From positions 8,758,036 through 8,822,035 of the forward strand of contig JAQFVV010006231.1 of the NCBI GenBank assembly GCA_028023455.1: a DNA stretch of 64,000 bases. The letters are read 5' to 3'. Source of the DNA: Epiperipatus broadwayi (taxonomy: Eukaryota > Onychophora > Udeonychophora > Euonychophora > Peripatidae). Made by a program: the position numbers and the translations under genes. This document shows positions 23,121-35,170 of this stretch, piece after piece; position 1 is the stretch's first letter; each line of letters opens with the position of its first letter. The notes under the pieces are model-generated. The model did no database searches, was not told the origin of the DNA, and worked only from the letters and a program-made list of their open reading frames with translations.

Positions 23121-24528
23121 AATTTGATAAACCCAGATAAGAAAATTAGATCTGGAATAGAAATAATAAAGAAAAATATTTGCTTGCTTCATATCCATTA
23201 TTAATGTCACTAAAAATAGAAATAAAAGTGTTATGAACTTCTAATAAGAAAATGCTAGTGGAAGGAAAGAGGTATAAACTGAAAATGCTATAAAAGGAGT
23301 TTTGATTTCAATAGACACTCCTTGCACTATAAAAAAAGCTGTGTTATGATATCTGACTAGTACAACCATGATTCCTCCTGGGAATTTTTTCCATGGCCAA
23401 TTATAAACTGAACAACAGTGAGTTAGCCTAAGATGAAGTTAAACTTTCCATGTGGACATTTAAAAAGTTGTGTATCATGATAAACAATTTGTAGGCAATC
23501 CCTGTTCCAATTGAATGAACAGTAGTTCTTTCAACTCTACACATGAGCTCATGTCGTCAAACATTTTAGTGCTATAGATTTCGCCAGATGGACGGCGCAT
23601 CATTTACAGACTGGCTAAAAATGAATAATGCCATATGCGTGTAATTTGACTTATTGTGATAGTAATTATTAAACTAATTTTGTTTAAATTATTTCAGTGA
23701 AAATAGAACTGTTAAAGAAAGAAAAAAGGGTGCTTATCACATAGACTTATTTCAACATGTATTTATTATGGAATTCTATGATATAGTTTTTAATATTATT
23801 ATTTTGTTTGATTGTGCATATAGGTGAAGTTAGATTTGATCTATCCCTGGGGGCTGAATGAGGTGTTAGTTTAGGTGGGTATTAAGGTTAAGTGTTTTTT
23901 ATAGATAGATCATATTATAAACTGAAGTTTGAGTGAGATTTGGTATTGCATAATACCATATTGTTAAGTTATATGTGCCCAGGCTACTTTTTTGTTAAAA
24001 TAGTATAATTATCAAATTCGAGTGACATCAATCTCTTCATATAGATAATAAATTTGCTCATTTGTTCTTTCTGGAGTTGTTCTTCCTTGGCTGGTCTTTG
24101 CATATACTTCTCAGGAATATTTTTTTTACTTTTTACATATTGTTTATTTAGAGATTGTTTTTGCTTTTGATATTGATTGATAGTAATTGTTCTCAAGAGA
24201 GGGAAAAAGGATTGATATTGTAGAGATGTGAAAAATAGATTGAATCACTTTATCTTACATGGTGTTGAATTAATAAATCTTATTTGAATTTAATTTATAC
24301 ATACTTATTTGTAGTTTTGTTTATTGTTTTAACTATTGACATTGTTAATTACATAGCATTATCCATCTATTGTATTTTTATATATTTTAATGGAGATAAT
24401 AAATAATCATAAATTTGGTGGGTGGTTCACATACATATTGTTTATTGTGACATGTATGGTAGTTAGTAAAATAAATTGTAACCAGCAACCTAGAGGGCTA
24501 GGGAAGAAGTTAGTCTAATATAATTTGG
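23121..24528. other. Mostly non-coding; one weak exon-like ORF
   Basis: No repeat recognised. On the minus strand, 24,188-23,984 is an open frame (TITINQYQKQKQSLNKQYV..., then EKYMQRPAKEEQLQKE) immediately downstream of a good pyrimidine-tract acceptor (CCCTCTCTTGAG at about 24,190) and ending in a stop. It could be a terminal exon. Its composition is Lys/Gln-rich and the family is not recognised, so this is weak. Confidence 0.3.
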
Positions 24529-24628
24529 TGATGTGATGTATTGTGGCTTCTCCTTAAACGAAGTCAAGAATATCTCAGCAATTATGCCCAGATAAACCTG
24601 TTAGCCACTTGATTTTCCATTCCCCATT

Positions 24629-27600
24629 CTAAATTTTCCCATATTCTGCTCCATCCCATTTCCACAACATAATCTTTGTCAACTCTATAACCTTTATATC
24701 TAAATCCCCTTTATCTTTTCCCAAACCCAGCATAAAAAGCAATTCACTTTCTGTATAATCACTTTTTCCATATTTATTCTTCCATAACTTCATTATATGT
24801 ACCCTTTCTGTTTTCAAGCATTTACATTCAATTAACAAATGCCTAATATTTTCTATTCCTTCCTTACATAATTTACAAAATAAATCACCCATTTTTTTCC
24901 ATTTACATGTATATTCTCTTGTGGCTAAAGATCCCGTTCGAGCCTTAAATAATAAACTACTTTCCTTACTATTATCATATATTAACTCACAGCTAATATT
25001 TTGTTTATTTCTATATATATTTAAACCCTTTTTACTCTCCATACTATTTCTCCATCTCTCTAACTCCCTATTCTTTATTAATAAATCTATTCTTTTATCC
25101 CATTACTTACTACTACAACACTCAGCAATCCTCTTAACACAATCAATCTATCTTTTGTACAAATATACTGATATAAATTCTTTATCCAAATCTTTTGCAC
25201 ACCGCATTACCTTTCTCACCCATCGTTACTGCCCTTTACTCATAACCAATTAAATACTATTTTGGCTATTTTATTATCCATAAACTGCAATCTACCAAAC
25301 ATTTTCATTTTACTTTTTGCATCTCTCATATGAAAATTTGACCATCCCATTTCTTCTTGAATTGCCTCCCTTGCTGTCCATACATTTGCATCCAATGCAT
25401 ATCTTCCTACTTTCCTTTGAACTTTTTCTAAGTAATTTAATAACTGTTTACTAACATAATGCATCATTACCATATGTTAACCCTGCTACTTCAACTCCTT
25501 TCCATATAATTCTAACTACATCATATTTATTATATGAAAACACTGTTAATTTCTTTATCAATCCCGTTCTTTTCTTTGCTTCATTTATCAATTTTTTCTC
25601 CCATTCATCCAAATAATTTTTCTGATTACTTAAAATAATTCCCAAATAACTATATCTATTCACCACACTTAACTTAATATCTCCCAATAAAAATTCTACA
25701 TCTTCTCTTTCCTCAATATTAACCATCATTATATTTCTTTTTCTTCACTAAATTTAATCCCAATCTCTTTACCCACCGTTGCACATGTCCTCAGCATAAC
25801 TTCCATATTTTCTCTTCTTTCTGCACACAAAAATATATCATCTGCAAAAAAAAGACCTGACAAAATATATACTCCCTTACTACCTATTAACAGTATCTCT
25901 CCCTCTTTCTAATCTTTCTATTGCTCTTTCCATTTCACTCAAATACAACATAAACAAAATAGGTGACATAGGGCATCCTTGTCTTAGTCCCACCCCATTT
26001 TTAACTTTAACTGATTCTATATTCCCTAATTGATATATATAATAATTATTTTCATATAATTTCTTAATAATATCTATTAAAGCTTTATCCATTCCCAAAT
26101 TTGCTAAACTTATCCATAATCTATTTCTATTTACTCTATCATATGCCTTCTCTATATCTATAAAACTCATATATAACAGTTTATCTGAATTCCTACTCAT
26201 ATCCATAAGTTGTGTAACCACTAATAAAGTATCTCCTATACGCATATCTAATCTAAAACCTCCTTGTATTTCCCCCACTATATTATTCCCTTCCATCCAT
26301 TTTACAACTCTTCTAGCCACCATATATGAGAAAACTTTATATAAAACTGATGTTACCGCTATTGGTCTATAATTATTCAACTTTCTATGATCCTTACCCT
26401 TTCCTTTAAATAATAATCTTACTCTTGTATTACTCCAACTTCTTGGGAAAACTATTCTGTGCCATTTTATTAAAACAGGGTAATAACTTTACTTTTGCCC
26501 TATATCCTAAATTCATTACCATCTCTGCTGCCTATCCATCTAAACCTCTTGCCTTTTCACTTTTCAATTTCTTCTCTACCTCATCAGTTCACTTTCTGAA
26601 AACCTAATATTCCCATTACTATATGCTTTTATGTTTTCTATCACTAACTTTCACATCTAACATCTTTTCTATATTCATTACATATCTATTTAAGATTCTC
26701 TCTAAATCTTGTCTAGAGCTACTTTCTATTCCCTCATCATCTAGTAATACTATCTCTTTCTCCCCTACATTCCTCCTTTTAATATAATTCCAAAATTTTT
26801 TACTCCCATCTCTTCCACTTTTATTAATATCCTCCAACAATTTACTATGCAATTTCATTCTTTCTCTATAATTATCTATTTTAGCCAACTTCTTTTTTTC
26901 TAAGTATTTTTCCCATTTAGCATTAGTATCTTTTTCACTTTCTTTGTTTTTAATAGCACACTTATATTCTCTGCATGCTTCTTCCTCTCTTTTACACTTA
27001 TACTAATTCTCATTTTTTTATTACTTTTATTCTTCTGAATATTCTCACCTAAAACCCTATTTGCCACTTTTTCTACTTCTTTACACCAGTCCTTATATTC
27101 ATCCTCAACCCACTCTTCTACAATTTCTTCAACTTGTATTTTATACTCTTCCAACTTATTCCTATCATTCACTCTCCATCCACATCTTTCACTATTATTT
27201 CTACTTTTATTTATATTCTCCATCACATTACTAACCATTTCAATTATAATGAAGTTATGATCACTAGTGCATACTTTTTCTTTATTATCAAACACCTTAA
27301 TTTTTCGTATTGTATTTACCCCCTCTTTCTCTACCAATACATAATCTATTGTATGAAATATATTATTTCTATACTATGTGTATTGTCCCTCGTAAATATT
27401 TAATAAATTTCCAATACTCAAATTCACTTTCTGTCAAAATTCCTTCAAAAGCTGTCCATTTTTATTATCTACATCATCAATTTCTTCAATATGTCCATTC
27501 ATATCCCCTATAACCATTATTCTCTTCCCCTTTTTTTTAAAACTTTGTATATCTTTAACTAGACATTCATATATGTTACTATTCCATTTCATTATAATTT

Positions 27601-28017
27601 GACTATTTCCAGTGGCTATATAAACTATAGCCACCATCCATTCTTGACTACCGAACCTTATTTCAAACCACAAATGTTCTTGACATTTAACAATATTTAT
27701 ATATTTTTTTGATATAACATCTCTACCACCACCCCCTTTTTCTTTTCTATTTATACCCTGCCATACCAACTGTTTCAAAATAGGTTCTCCTTCTCTTAGA
27801 TGTGTTTCCACTGCTGCTAATATCTCAAGCTCTTCATTTTCAATTGTTTTATTTAATTCCATCCACTTTTCTGGTCTCCTAGCATATTCAAAAACCCAAT
27901 TTTAACAATTTCTTCTTCCTTAACTACTCTTTTATAAATTCTTTTAATTCTTTCTTCTCCATTACATTTATAAATTGCTTTCTTACCATTAATTTTACAA
28001 ACCCATTCCTTCTCCAT
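24629..28017 (-). pseudogene. LINE copy 1 ORF2 (APE endonuclease and reverse transcriptase)
   Basis: Start chosen at the ATG ending at 28,017 (MEKEWVCKINGKKAIYKC), also present in copy 2. Endonuclease at about 27,900-27,434: AAVETHLREGEP carries the catalytic Glu, and IMVIGDMNGHIEE the GD-N-H motif. Linker at 27,337-26,619 (LLDDEGIESSSRQDLERILN). RT at 26,380-25,790: NNYRPIAVTSVLYK, then LLYMSFIDIEKAYDRVNR (motif A Asp), GLRQGCPMSPILFMLYLSEM (motif B), and SGLFFADDIFLCAE (catalytic FADD) near 25,860. The C-terminus at 25,729-24,629 contains a Cys-rich stretch (FCKLCKEGIENIRHLLIEC). About 1130 codons. Several frameshifts and stops split it, so it is inactive. Long plus-strand ORFs across it are shadows. 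Confidence 0.85.
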
Positions 28018-28078
28018 ATTTATATTTAAATCAAATTCCTTTTGCTTCTTTCTTATATTCCATCCATTCTTTTTCTTT

Positions 28079-29012
28079 TTAATAATATTGCAATTTAAAA
28101 ACCCAGCCCTCTTTATAAGTTTCCCGAAAAAATTCTTTATAAATCAAACTCCCTAAAACTTCACTTCTTGGTTTTCCTAAATGCAACTCATCTTTACTAT
28201 ATAACTCCCTCTTTTCAATAAAACAATCCCACATATCCACAAACATAACATTATTTTTCTCACACAATTTTTTCAATCTCATTTATAGAACATGCCCTTT
28301 CTAACAAATATCTCTTATCAAATCTTGGTAATAATCCAACTACTCCTACTCTTCCTTTAATCATAGTCACCTACATACTCATCCATTATCCTCTCTGATG
28401 TTTCTGATAAATTACTAGTCCCCACCATAACATACATATCTCTACTATCTTGCTTTTTTACTTTAACTGCTACATCCCTAATTCTAGCTCCAGGCAAACA
28501 TACTTTTACATACCTACTTTTATTTTCCCTTGCAATTATATCCCCACATTCTCTAATTAGTGAATCTCCTATCAATACTGTTTCATAATTACTTTTTCTA
28601 CTCCATCCATAACATTTTCTAATACCTTCTTATCCTCCTTATCTATTTCATCCTTATCATTCCTATTCAATAATTCCTTTATCTCCTCACATTTTATCTC
28701 TAATGATTTTAATTTTACTTCTACATCCTTTAGTTCTTCCTCTATCTTATTTATTCTTTGACTAATCATCTCCATTATACTATTACTTTCTCCACCCACT
28801 GTCCTTCGACTATCTACACTTTGAAAACACTTTCTCGCCTCTTTTATCATATTTACAAACTGACTACATAACCATAAACCTATTACATCCTTCCTAGTCT
28901 TATTCAAACATTTCAAGTGATAAACCTCATCACATATAATACCTTCTACCACAGCACGTCTAATTTCTTTTTTTCTATTATATAAACATTGTGGAATACA
29001 AATGCAATCCAT
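28079..29012 (-). pseudogene. LINE copy 1 ORF1 (PHD-like finger, coiled coil, SGNH esterase)
   Basis: From the ATG ending at 29,012: residues 1-55 are a PHD-like zinc finger (CICIPQC..., GIICDEVYHLKCLNK, GLWLC), with some zinc ligands lost. Residues ~75-125 are a heptad-like coiled coil (INKIEEELKDVEVKLKSLEI). After a frameshift near 28,573 comes an SGNH-type esterase: IGDSLIRECG (catalytic Ser block), MVGTSNLSE (GTND-like block) and, at about 28,175, KDELHLGKPRSEVLG (the Asp-x-x-His block). ORF1 proteins with finger plus esterase are known in the CR1 group and are thought to act in RNP formation or membrane association. Broken by frameshifts. Confidence 0.75.
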
Positions 29013-29330
29013 ATTATTTATTTTACGTATTTTTTGAACATTATATTTTTTCTTAAAAGTAAATAATTTTTAATAATAAATTTACTAAAAACTAATCAAC
29101 AAAATAACTTTTTTATATAAAAATAAAATTATATATATAAAATAACAATATATAAATAATAAAACTTTAAAAAAAAAAACTTTTAAAAAAATTCCTATAT
29201 ATATAAATAACAAACTGAAAAAACTTTAAAAACAAATAAAAAAACACAATTTTTAATCTTTCAAATACTCTTAATGATTAATTAAACTTTCACACACAAT
29301 AATAATTAATAAATATTAATGCTCTCAGAC

Positions 29331-29631
29331 TAAACAAATTTAAAGATAAAAACTTTTGTTTGCTTATTTGATAGTAGCACCTGGTGGTGCTCTAGTAATC
29401 ATTCATATAAGTATTCATCAACTTTGTACCACAGTATATTCACTTTTATCAATATAAACACCTTATATAATTAAATGTTGAATATTCCATTAATTAAAAA
29501 GATACGTAATATTTTATCTGTTTAGTATATGATTATAAAATGAAACTTTTAGATCCTAAATATCAATCATATCTTCAATGTCTTTTTCTTTCTTAAAATT
29601 AAAATGTTTTAAGATAAGTAATATACCACCC
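29331..29631. other. Spacer between LINE copy 1 and an LTR-like element
   Basis: Contains a short CACCTGGTGGTGC palindromic stretch (about 29,370-29,385). Otherwise A+T-rich with no assignment. Confidence 0.35.
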
Positions 29632-31810
29632 TGTAACGTTCAGAATCGTATGATTAGCCAACAAGATTCAGAGACCTAGCAAAACTTCAAACCCAGTATG
29701 TTCGGGATATGGTAGTCGCGGAACAGTACTAAGCTTTAACCTATTTGCCAGTGCTCCAAAATCTCCTCTATCCAACCAACGCTCCTGATGCTACTAATGG
29801 TTATCGTTTTTCTTCGGTCCCGGTGGTCAGGGTAGAAACAAGGACTCTCAATTCAAACCTAGCCTATCATGCACTAGATTTTATTAATTTACTCTCAGAT
29901 ATTCACTAAATACTATGATATAGCTTAAACTATTATTATTAATATTTCATAGGTTTTGAATACATACATATGATTTAATCAAGTGTGGATATGATGAACC
30001 AGGGAATGACATGACAACGGTATAGATATATACAATTTATTAATACAATTAGACAATATAATTAATAACAATCATGTTTGGATCTAATCATGATCCATAT
30101 ATATGGGATTACATTTTTTTTTTTAACCAAAAAAATAAATAACAATTACGTTTGATGATCAATAGTGATAATAGTATATAATTTAAATATCCCCAGAATA
30201 AATATATGGTTTTACAAAGAGGTCACCTGTCAATAATGACAATTAAGGTTGTGAAATATATAAAATAACAATTACAATAATGAACCTCAGTATTAGATGT
30301 GTGTGTGTGCGTTACAATGAAATCATACTGGATTCCATGACAATAACAATTGTGATTCAATACAAAAAAAAATTAACTAGAAATGATAGTTACACGCACA
30401 TTAAATAATCAGTATTATACTGTGTGTCAGCATAAAACGAAATTTTATATTGAGAGTGATAATATTTTATCAAGAAATATGCCACTATAAAATTAATATG
30501 CCAATTTTGGAGAGCAAACACAATACTTGCTTATATTAAGCTAGAGGCCAAATGAATATATATAATAAATTTATGCGTGTGTTTACATACATAGGGAAAG
30601 TAAAGTATATATGTATTTGTTATTATTATATTTTATTGCTAGTATTCTCAGCAGGAGTTATGGACAAAAGCATAATTTTATTTCCCTTTATTATTAATAA
30701 TTATATGAAAAATATGGCTTATCTATTTCCCACAGAATTAACAACAAGTATGATTAAGAAATCTAATTACAGCGTTCAGTAGCGTCGGGGTTTGAATCCT
30801 GTGCTGGCTATATTATTAGTATTGGCAAACATGGGCCAATCTTCTTTGTCGAGCAGTAATGTATATATTCCTATAGTAACACATCCGCATTCAGCTTGGC
30901 TTGTGTAGGAAATAATAGAGCGTGGGTTTTGAATCACTATCTTTATAGAGTATACCCATTCATCGGCTCAAAGAAACGCATGTCTATCTCGTATCGCCAA
31001 GATCGGTAAAATATCCGCGTGGCAGACCGCATAGCATTACTTGACATATTTTTATTATTAAAAGCCATATAGGCACAGATCAATGTATTAAGCTACTGCT
31101 ATATTTGCCCATTAAAAGCATTAATTTATATCTGCATAGATGTTTTTCCTAAACCTGTCTTTAATAAGTAATAATGGAGAAATCCGACAACCATATTTTA
31201 TAGGCTATAAAATGCCCAAGTATTTCAAATATGAATCTAAACTATAAAATGCTAAGGAGGCAAGAAAAATACTACTGCTGAGATATTTCTTTCCCCAAAT
31301 GCATGCCTCACTAAATATACATATAGGGTGAGATAACCCATATCTTTGCAATAAGTAATATTGTCTATTTTAAATTTTAAAAGAAGAACTAGCATTATTA
31401 TCATTATTATTTTTACATTTAAGTAAACGCATACACACTTATATATATATACCATTCTACCTTCTTTAATTGTCACAAAGAATCTTAATCTAAATCAAAT
31501 AAAATAATTTGAACACTTATTTATATTTTTAAATCTCTTTACCAAGATATTGTGATTACGCATATACGGGAAGATCTCTCTTTTTTATTATTAAATAAAT
31601 GACATTTTTCACTAAGTCAGAATTAGACGCGATTTAGAAATTTAACTTGGACTGTTTCTTATTTATTTACTATAAAAATCGTTACCCATTTCCCACTTTA
31701 GATTCGGGATAAAACAAACAAATTTATATTTAAATTAGTTTCATAGTGTAATAATATATTATATTAATAACTGTCTTAATAGTAATCTAGGGCTATTTTG
31801 CTAATTCACT
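29632..31810 (-). mobile_element. LTR-like non-coding element (f), right end uncertain
   Basis: It starts TGTAACGTTCAGAATCG and is clearly related, over about 130 bases, to the reverse complement of the right end of element (e): AGAATCG..., CAACAAGA, ACAGTACTAA, CTAACCTATTTGCC occur in order in both. So it is the same family in opposite orientation to (a), (b), (c) and (e). A G+C-richer leader-like block sits at 30,780-31,030, including GGGGTTTGAATCC, a box-B-like word. I cannot place the right end: no CA followed by the expected ACCC duplication was found before the R1 copy at 31,835. No coding capacity. The ORF at 30,552-30,782 is a chance frame. Confidence 0.5.
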
Positions 31811-31834
31811 GCTCTCGTAATCACTATATACCTT

Positions 31835-32465
31835 AAATCATCACATTATCACTATCTTCTATGCTTGCTCATAACTGTTGTTATAATAGGCAAAACTCTC
31901 TCCATACAGTAGTGCCACTCTAAGCAGACAGAGTAATCAATGGATGCCAGAAGGCTTGTGCATAAAATCCCTATGTAGTGCCTACTCATCCAATATCCCC
32001 AAACTAGTTTCTGGCTTATAACAACAGTTATGAGCAAGCATGGAAGATAGTGATCATGTGATGTTTTAAGGTTTAATACCAATCCTGCCTTATAGGAGGG
32101 TGGTGGCTATGGTTGTAAAAGAGCCAAAGTCACCAAAATGTATGGGTGCTGAACTGAGTTCAGACCCATATGAATATTTGAGCTATTGAGCTTAGATTGA
32201 AAATTTTATTCTCATAGTTTAGTAGTTATATAGAGCTAAAAGATGGCTGCTGGAGGGTTGCATTAGATCCTAAGATCTAGTTGCAGTGCTCTCAGATCCA
32301 AGGCTCCTCACTGACGTAGGCCATAAGCCAGAAACTAGTTTGGGGATATTGGATGAGTAGGCACTAGATAGGAATTTTATGCACAAGCCTTCTGGCATCC
32401 ATTGATTACTCTGTCTTGCTTAGAGTGGCACTACTGTATGGAGAGAGTTTTGCCTATTATAACAC
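31835..32465. repeat. R1 inverted pair with one near-complete unit
   Basis: A minus-oriented piece (31,835-32,020: ATCACATTATCACTATCTTC, GCTCATAACTGTTGTTATAA, GGCAAAACTCTCTCC ... CTAGTTTCTGGCTTAT) runs directly into a plus-oriented full unit (about 32,020-32,465). Both the outer edges and the junction are inverted matches: AACAACAGTTATGAGCAAGC follows CTGGCTTAT immediately. The ends could pair over about 150 bases, giving a foldback structure. Orientation logic is the same as in the 10.3-12.3 kb array but with single units per arm. Confidence 0.8.
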
Positions 32466-32475
32466 TATCTCCCAT

Positions 32476-32758
32476 TGAGTTATGTATTGTCGAAAACCAA
32501 TAAAAAGATAAAGTGGTATCACTTAATTTAATGTTCACAGGTTGTTAAAAGTAAGACTATCATTCTTTGATGAATATATTAATGGTGTTTGCCGAATATT
32601 TAGTCTGTACATAAATTAAAATAGTAGACAAAATTCATCATATAATTTAAAAACCAAGTCAAACATTAAGCTTTTATAAAAACAGACCTCAAAGATAGAA
32701 TGGTATTAGATATGGTATCATTCTATTTTTTCATTGGTTTTTGATATTACATAACTCA
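32476..32758. mobile_element. Hairpin MITE, 283 bases
   Basis: Left arm TGAGTTATGTATTGTCGAAA then ACCAATAAAAAGATA. Right arm TTTTTTCATTGGTTTTTGAT then ATTACATAACTCA. The two pair over about 48 bases with a few mismatches. Starts immediately after the R1 pair. No clear target duplication and no ORF. Superfamily unknown. Confidence 0.6.
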
Positions 32759-33019
32759 GTAGCAGTAGTTACTTCCACTTTGCAATTACAGATATTTAGA
32801 AGTTACGATTATTTATGATTATATACCTTTTTTTTTTGATAAAAAAGGTATTAAAGAAAAATTTTCGAAACATATTTTGAATTATTTATTTTAATATTTG
32901 TATTCAAATTTGTTTAATTATTTATAATTTTGCTATTATTTATATAAAATATTTTTTAAGCAAATATTAGCTATTTTAATTGAAAATTGTATATATAATG
33001 ACTTTTTTTTTTTTTTAAG
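32759..33019. other. Upstream intron end of the CKAP5-like gene
   Basis: A+T-rich, ending in a long T-tract directly before the acceptor TTTTTTAAG|G at 33,019/33,020, consistent with an intron between a 5' UTR exon and the first coding exon. Confidence 0.5.
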
Positions 33020-33105
33020 GCCAATCTTGGCTTTTGAATAGGTTCAACATGGATGACGATACAGAATACCTCAAGTTGCCTATTGATGAAAGGTGTCAGC
33101 ATAAG
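33020..33105 (+). CDS. CKAP5: First coding exon of a CKAP5/XMAP215 (mini spindles) orthologue
   Basis: A 15-base T-tract and AAG acceptor precede 29 bases of 5' UTR, then ATG at 33,049. The 19 codons read MDDDTEYLKLPIDERCQHK, followed by a GT donor at 33,106. This is the N-terminal signature of the XMAP215/chTOG/Msps family (acidic start, E-Y/W-x-K-L-P-x-x-x-x-C-x-H-K). In known members it is followed directly by the first TOG domain (LWKAR...). The protein is a large microtubule polymerase acting at plus ends and spindle poles. Exon phase 0 at HK fits the family. No LWKAR-type exon appears in the remaining + strand sequence, so intron 1 should exceed 30 kb and contain the transposons to the right. 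Identification rests on 19 residues, but they are highly characteristic. Confidence 0.8.
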
Positions 33106-33379
33106 GTATTCATTAATTTTTAAATGATGCTATTGTATATCTTCTCAATACAAAAAATAAGTATTTCTGAAAAGTGTACAGTATTTGCATGTATTTTAGA
33201 TAGTTAATCTAAAATCTATAAATAATTTTTATTCCCTTTTCTGTCTTTGCGATTTTTTTTAAAAACATATTAAGCTTCTTTTAAATTATTTTAAGAGTTA
33301 TGAATTTTTTTTTAACTTTAATAATCGTGTAATCCTATTACAATTTTTTTTTCTCAGTAATTCATAGTATAATATAGAA

Positions 33380-35170
33380 CAAGCATATCAAACACAAAGC
33401 CTATGGGCTGTATGTGGCCTTCTATCAAAGAGTCTGCAGACCAATAGAAATAGTAAAAATTAGATCATTTAATTTTTGACAGTACTGGATTTTTTTAAAA
33501 ATTAAAGTTATAAATATGTACATGATTTAAATAAATGTAAACATATTTCAAAAGATTAACATTTTCATTAAGAATTATATATCAATCTACTATGCAATTT
33601 TTATGCTTATGTATTGAATAAAGTGAAGGAGAATGTGGCAAGTGACTACATCATGAGAAAGATGTTATTTTATGCATCCATCGTTATTATTATTATTATT
33701 ATTATTTAAAAAAAATATTATTTCAACTTCAGATTGTAATCACTGCTTTATTTATCATATTCCTACTTTATAAAGTGTAGTTTTCTTTGTGTTTAATTAA
33801 GAATTTATTAATATAATGTCAAAGTTGTCTATGATTAATTGGAGAAGAACACTGCATTTTTCAAGAAAAAAATTAAAATAAAATTTCATGTCATGATATG
33901 TAGAAGCTCTATTGCAGTTAGTAAAGAATTTAAAAGACGCTACAGTACAATTCTTAAAAACTATGACAAATATGTCTGGAAACTTAACAAAGATAAATTG
34001 TCAGAACACTTCAAAAATAAAATGTATTTACTAACTCTATTTGAAGATAATGCAGTTACAGTGAAATTACTTAGTTGATATCACACTTAATTGCAAACAA
34101 GTCTAAAACATTCACTGAAAGGGAATTTATTTGCGAATGTATTATTAAAGCAAAGGAAATTTTATATCCATAACAATTAAAAAAATTAAAATTATAAGCT
34201 TGTTTTAAAATACCATTGCCAGCTGAATTGATAATATAGCTGGAAATTTTAATACTTACATTTGAGACCTATTCATTGCAATTGATGAAAGTACAGATGC
34301 AGTGATAAATGTCATTTGGTTCTTTTAATTTGCAGTTGTGAATTTAAAAGTGAGAAGCTTCTGGAAATTATTCCAGTGCACAATACAACCATTGGAGTTG
34401 ATATTTTTAATGCACATATTGGTGATTATTTATCTTTTCGACATATATGCGTTCAAGTGTATCAGTGATATGAGATAGAGTAGTGTGCTGTGGGTGGTGT
34501 GAAAATCTGTGCTCATATACCTTATATATTACATATATTGATACAGGTATATAATAAGCCTGTATTTCACTTATTAATGCACTTATGAAAGTTTTGAAGG
34601 AATACAATTTATTGTTAAAAAAGCTAGTTTCTCTTGCAACTGATAGTACTCCTGCCATGACTATATTATAAAATGAGTTAACACACAAAAGAAAAATGTA
34701 GGGAACTAGATACTACTACTTTCAACATTTTCATTGCATTATTTATCAGAAACATGCTCCAAACTTAAATATCAGACATGTCATTAAAAATATCAAGAAA
34801 TTGTAAATTATGTTCAGGTAGGTGGATTTAATCATTTCCAAATTGGTAAATTTTTAGAAGATACAGAAAGTGAATACACTAACCTATCTTGTGCAAAAAT
34901 TCTGTAGCTTTCTAGTCATAAAGTTTTAAAACGATTCTTTTCATTGTTGGACAAAATATTATTTTTATAGAATTGAAAAATTACAAATGTGGAATATTAA
35001 AACATGATCATTTGTCATTACAGATTATCTTAGTACTATCAGTAAAGTTCAGTACTAATTTTACAATGTTCACAGATTGATTCAAGTCTATCAACAGTTC
35101 ATGTTAAATGAAATCATTAAAAATACACTTTGCATATTAAAATAAAACACTTATACCTATTAAAATGCTT
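33380..35170 (+). mobile_element. hAT transposon fossil (GTF2IRD2/ZBED-like)
   Basis: The left end resembles a hAT terminus (CAAGCATATCAAACACAAAG then GGGCTGTATGTGGCC). Transposase pieces follow on the + strand: RYSTILKNYDKY (33,930), a NLFANVL/EGEF-like stretch near 34,120, EFKSEKLLEIIPVHNTTIGV (about 34,340), HCIIYQKHAPNL (about 34,740) and KVLKRFFSLLDK (about 34,925). These follow the order of GTF2IRD2/ZBED5-type hAT proteins. The C-terminal dimerisation part and right terminus are not recognisable. Lies in the presumed CKAP5 intron 1. Confidence 0.65.
33839..35130 (+). pseudogene. hAT transposase remnant
   Basis: The longest open piece is 33,839-34,078: an N-terminal segment with KRRYSTILKNYDKYVWKLNK, matching the zinc-finger-to-core linker of Charlie/ZBED-type hAT transposases. 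Downstream pieces occur in other frames with stops, including a DDE-flanking IPVHNTTIGVDIFNAH stretch. The CxxH and catalytic residues cannot be confirmed. Inactive. Confidence 0.6.

Larger units (their letters stand above)
24529..29330 (-). mobile_element. CR1/L2-like LINE, copy 1 (near full length)
   Basis: A minus-strand non-LTR retrotransposon with a 5' leader (about 29,330-29,013), ORF1 (29,012-28,079), ORF2 (28,017-24,629), and a ~100-base 3' tail ending in TGATGTGATGTA (24,529-24,540). The 3' tail recurs alone at 53,511-53,604 and, diverged, in copy 2. A simple-repeat-like 3' end and an ORF1 with PHD-like finger and esterase are features of the CR1 group. Only a modest number of frame breaks, so younger than copy 2. 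No clear target duplication was found. Confidence 0.8.

Noticed and set aside
24921-25253. 110-residue plus-strand ORF
   Set aside because: Antisense to ORF2 C-terminus of LINE copy 1.
30552-30782. 76-residue ORF with hydrophobic stretch
   Set aside because: Sits inside LTR-like element (f), no splice or promoter support, A+T-rich composition typical of chance frames.
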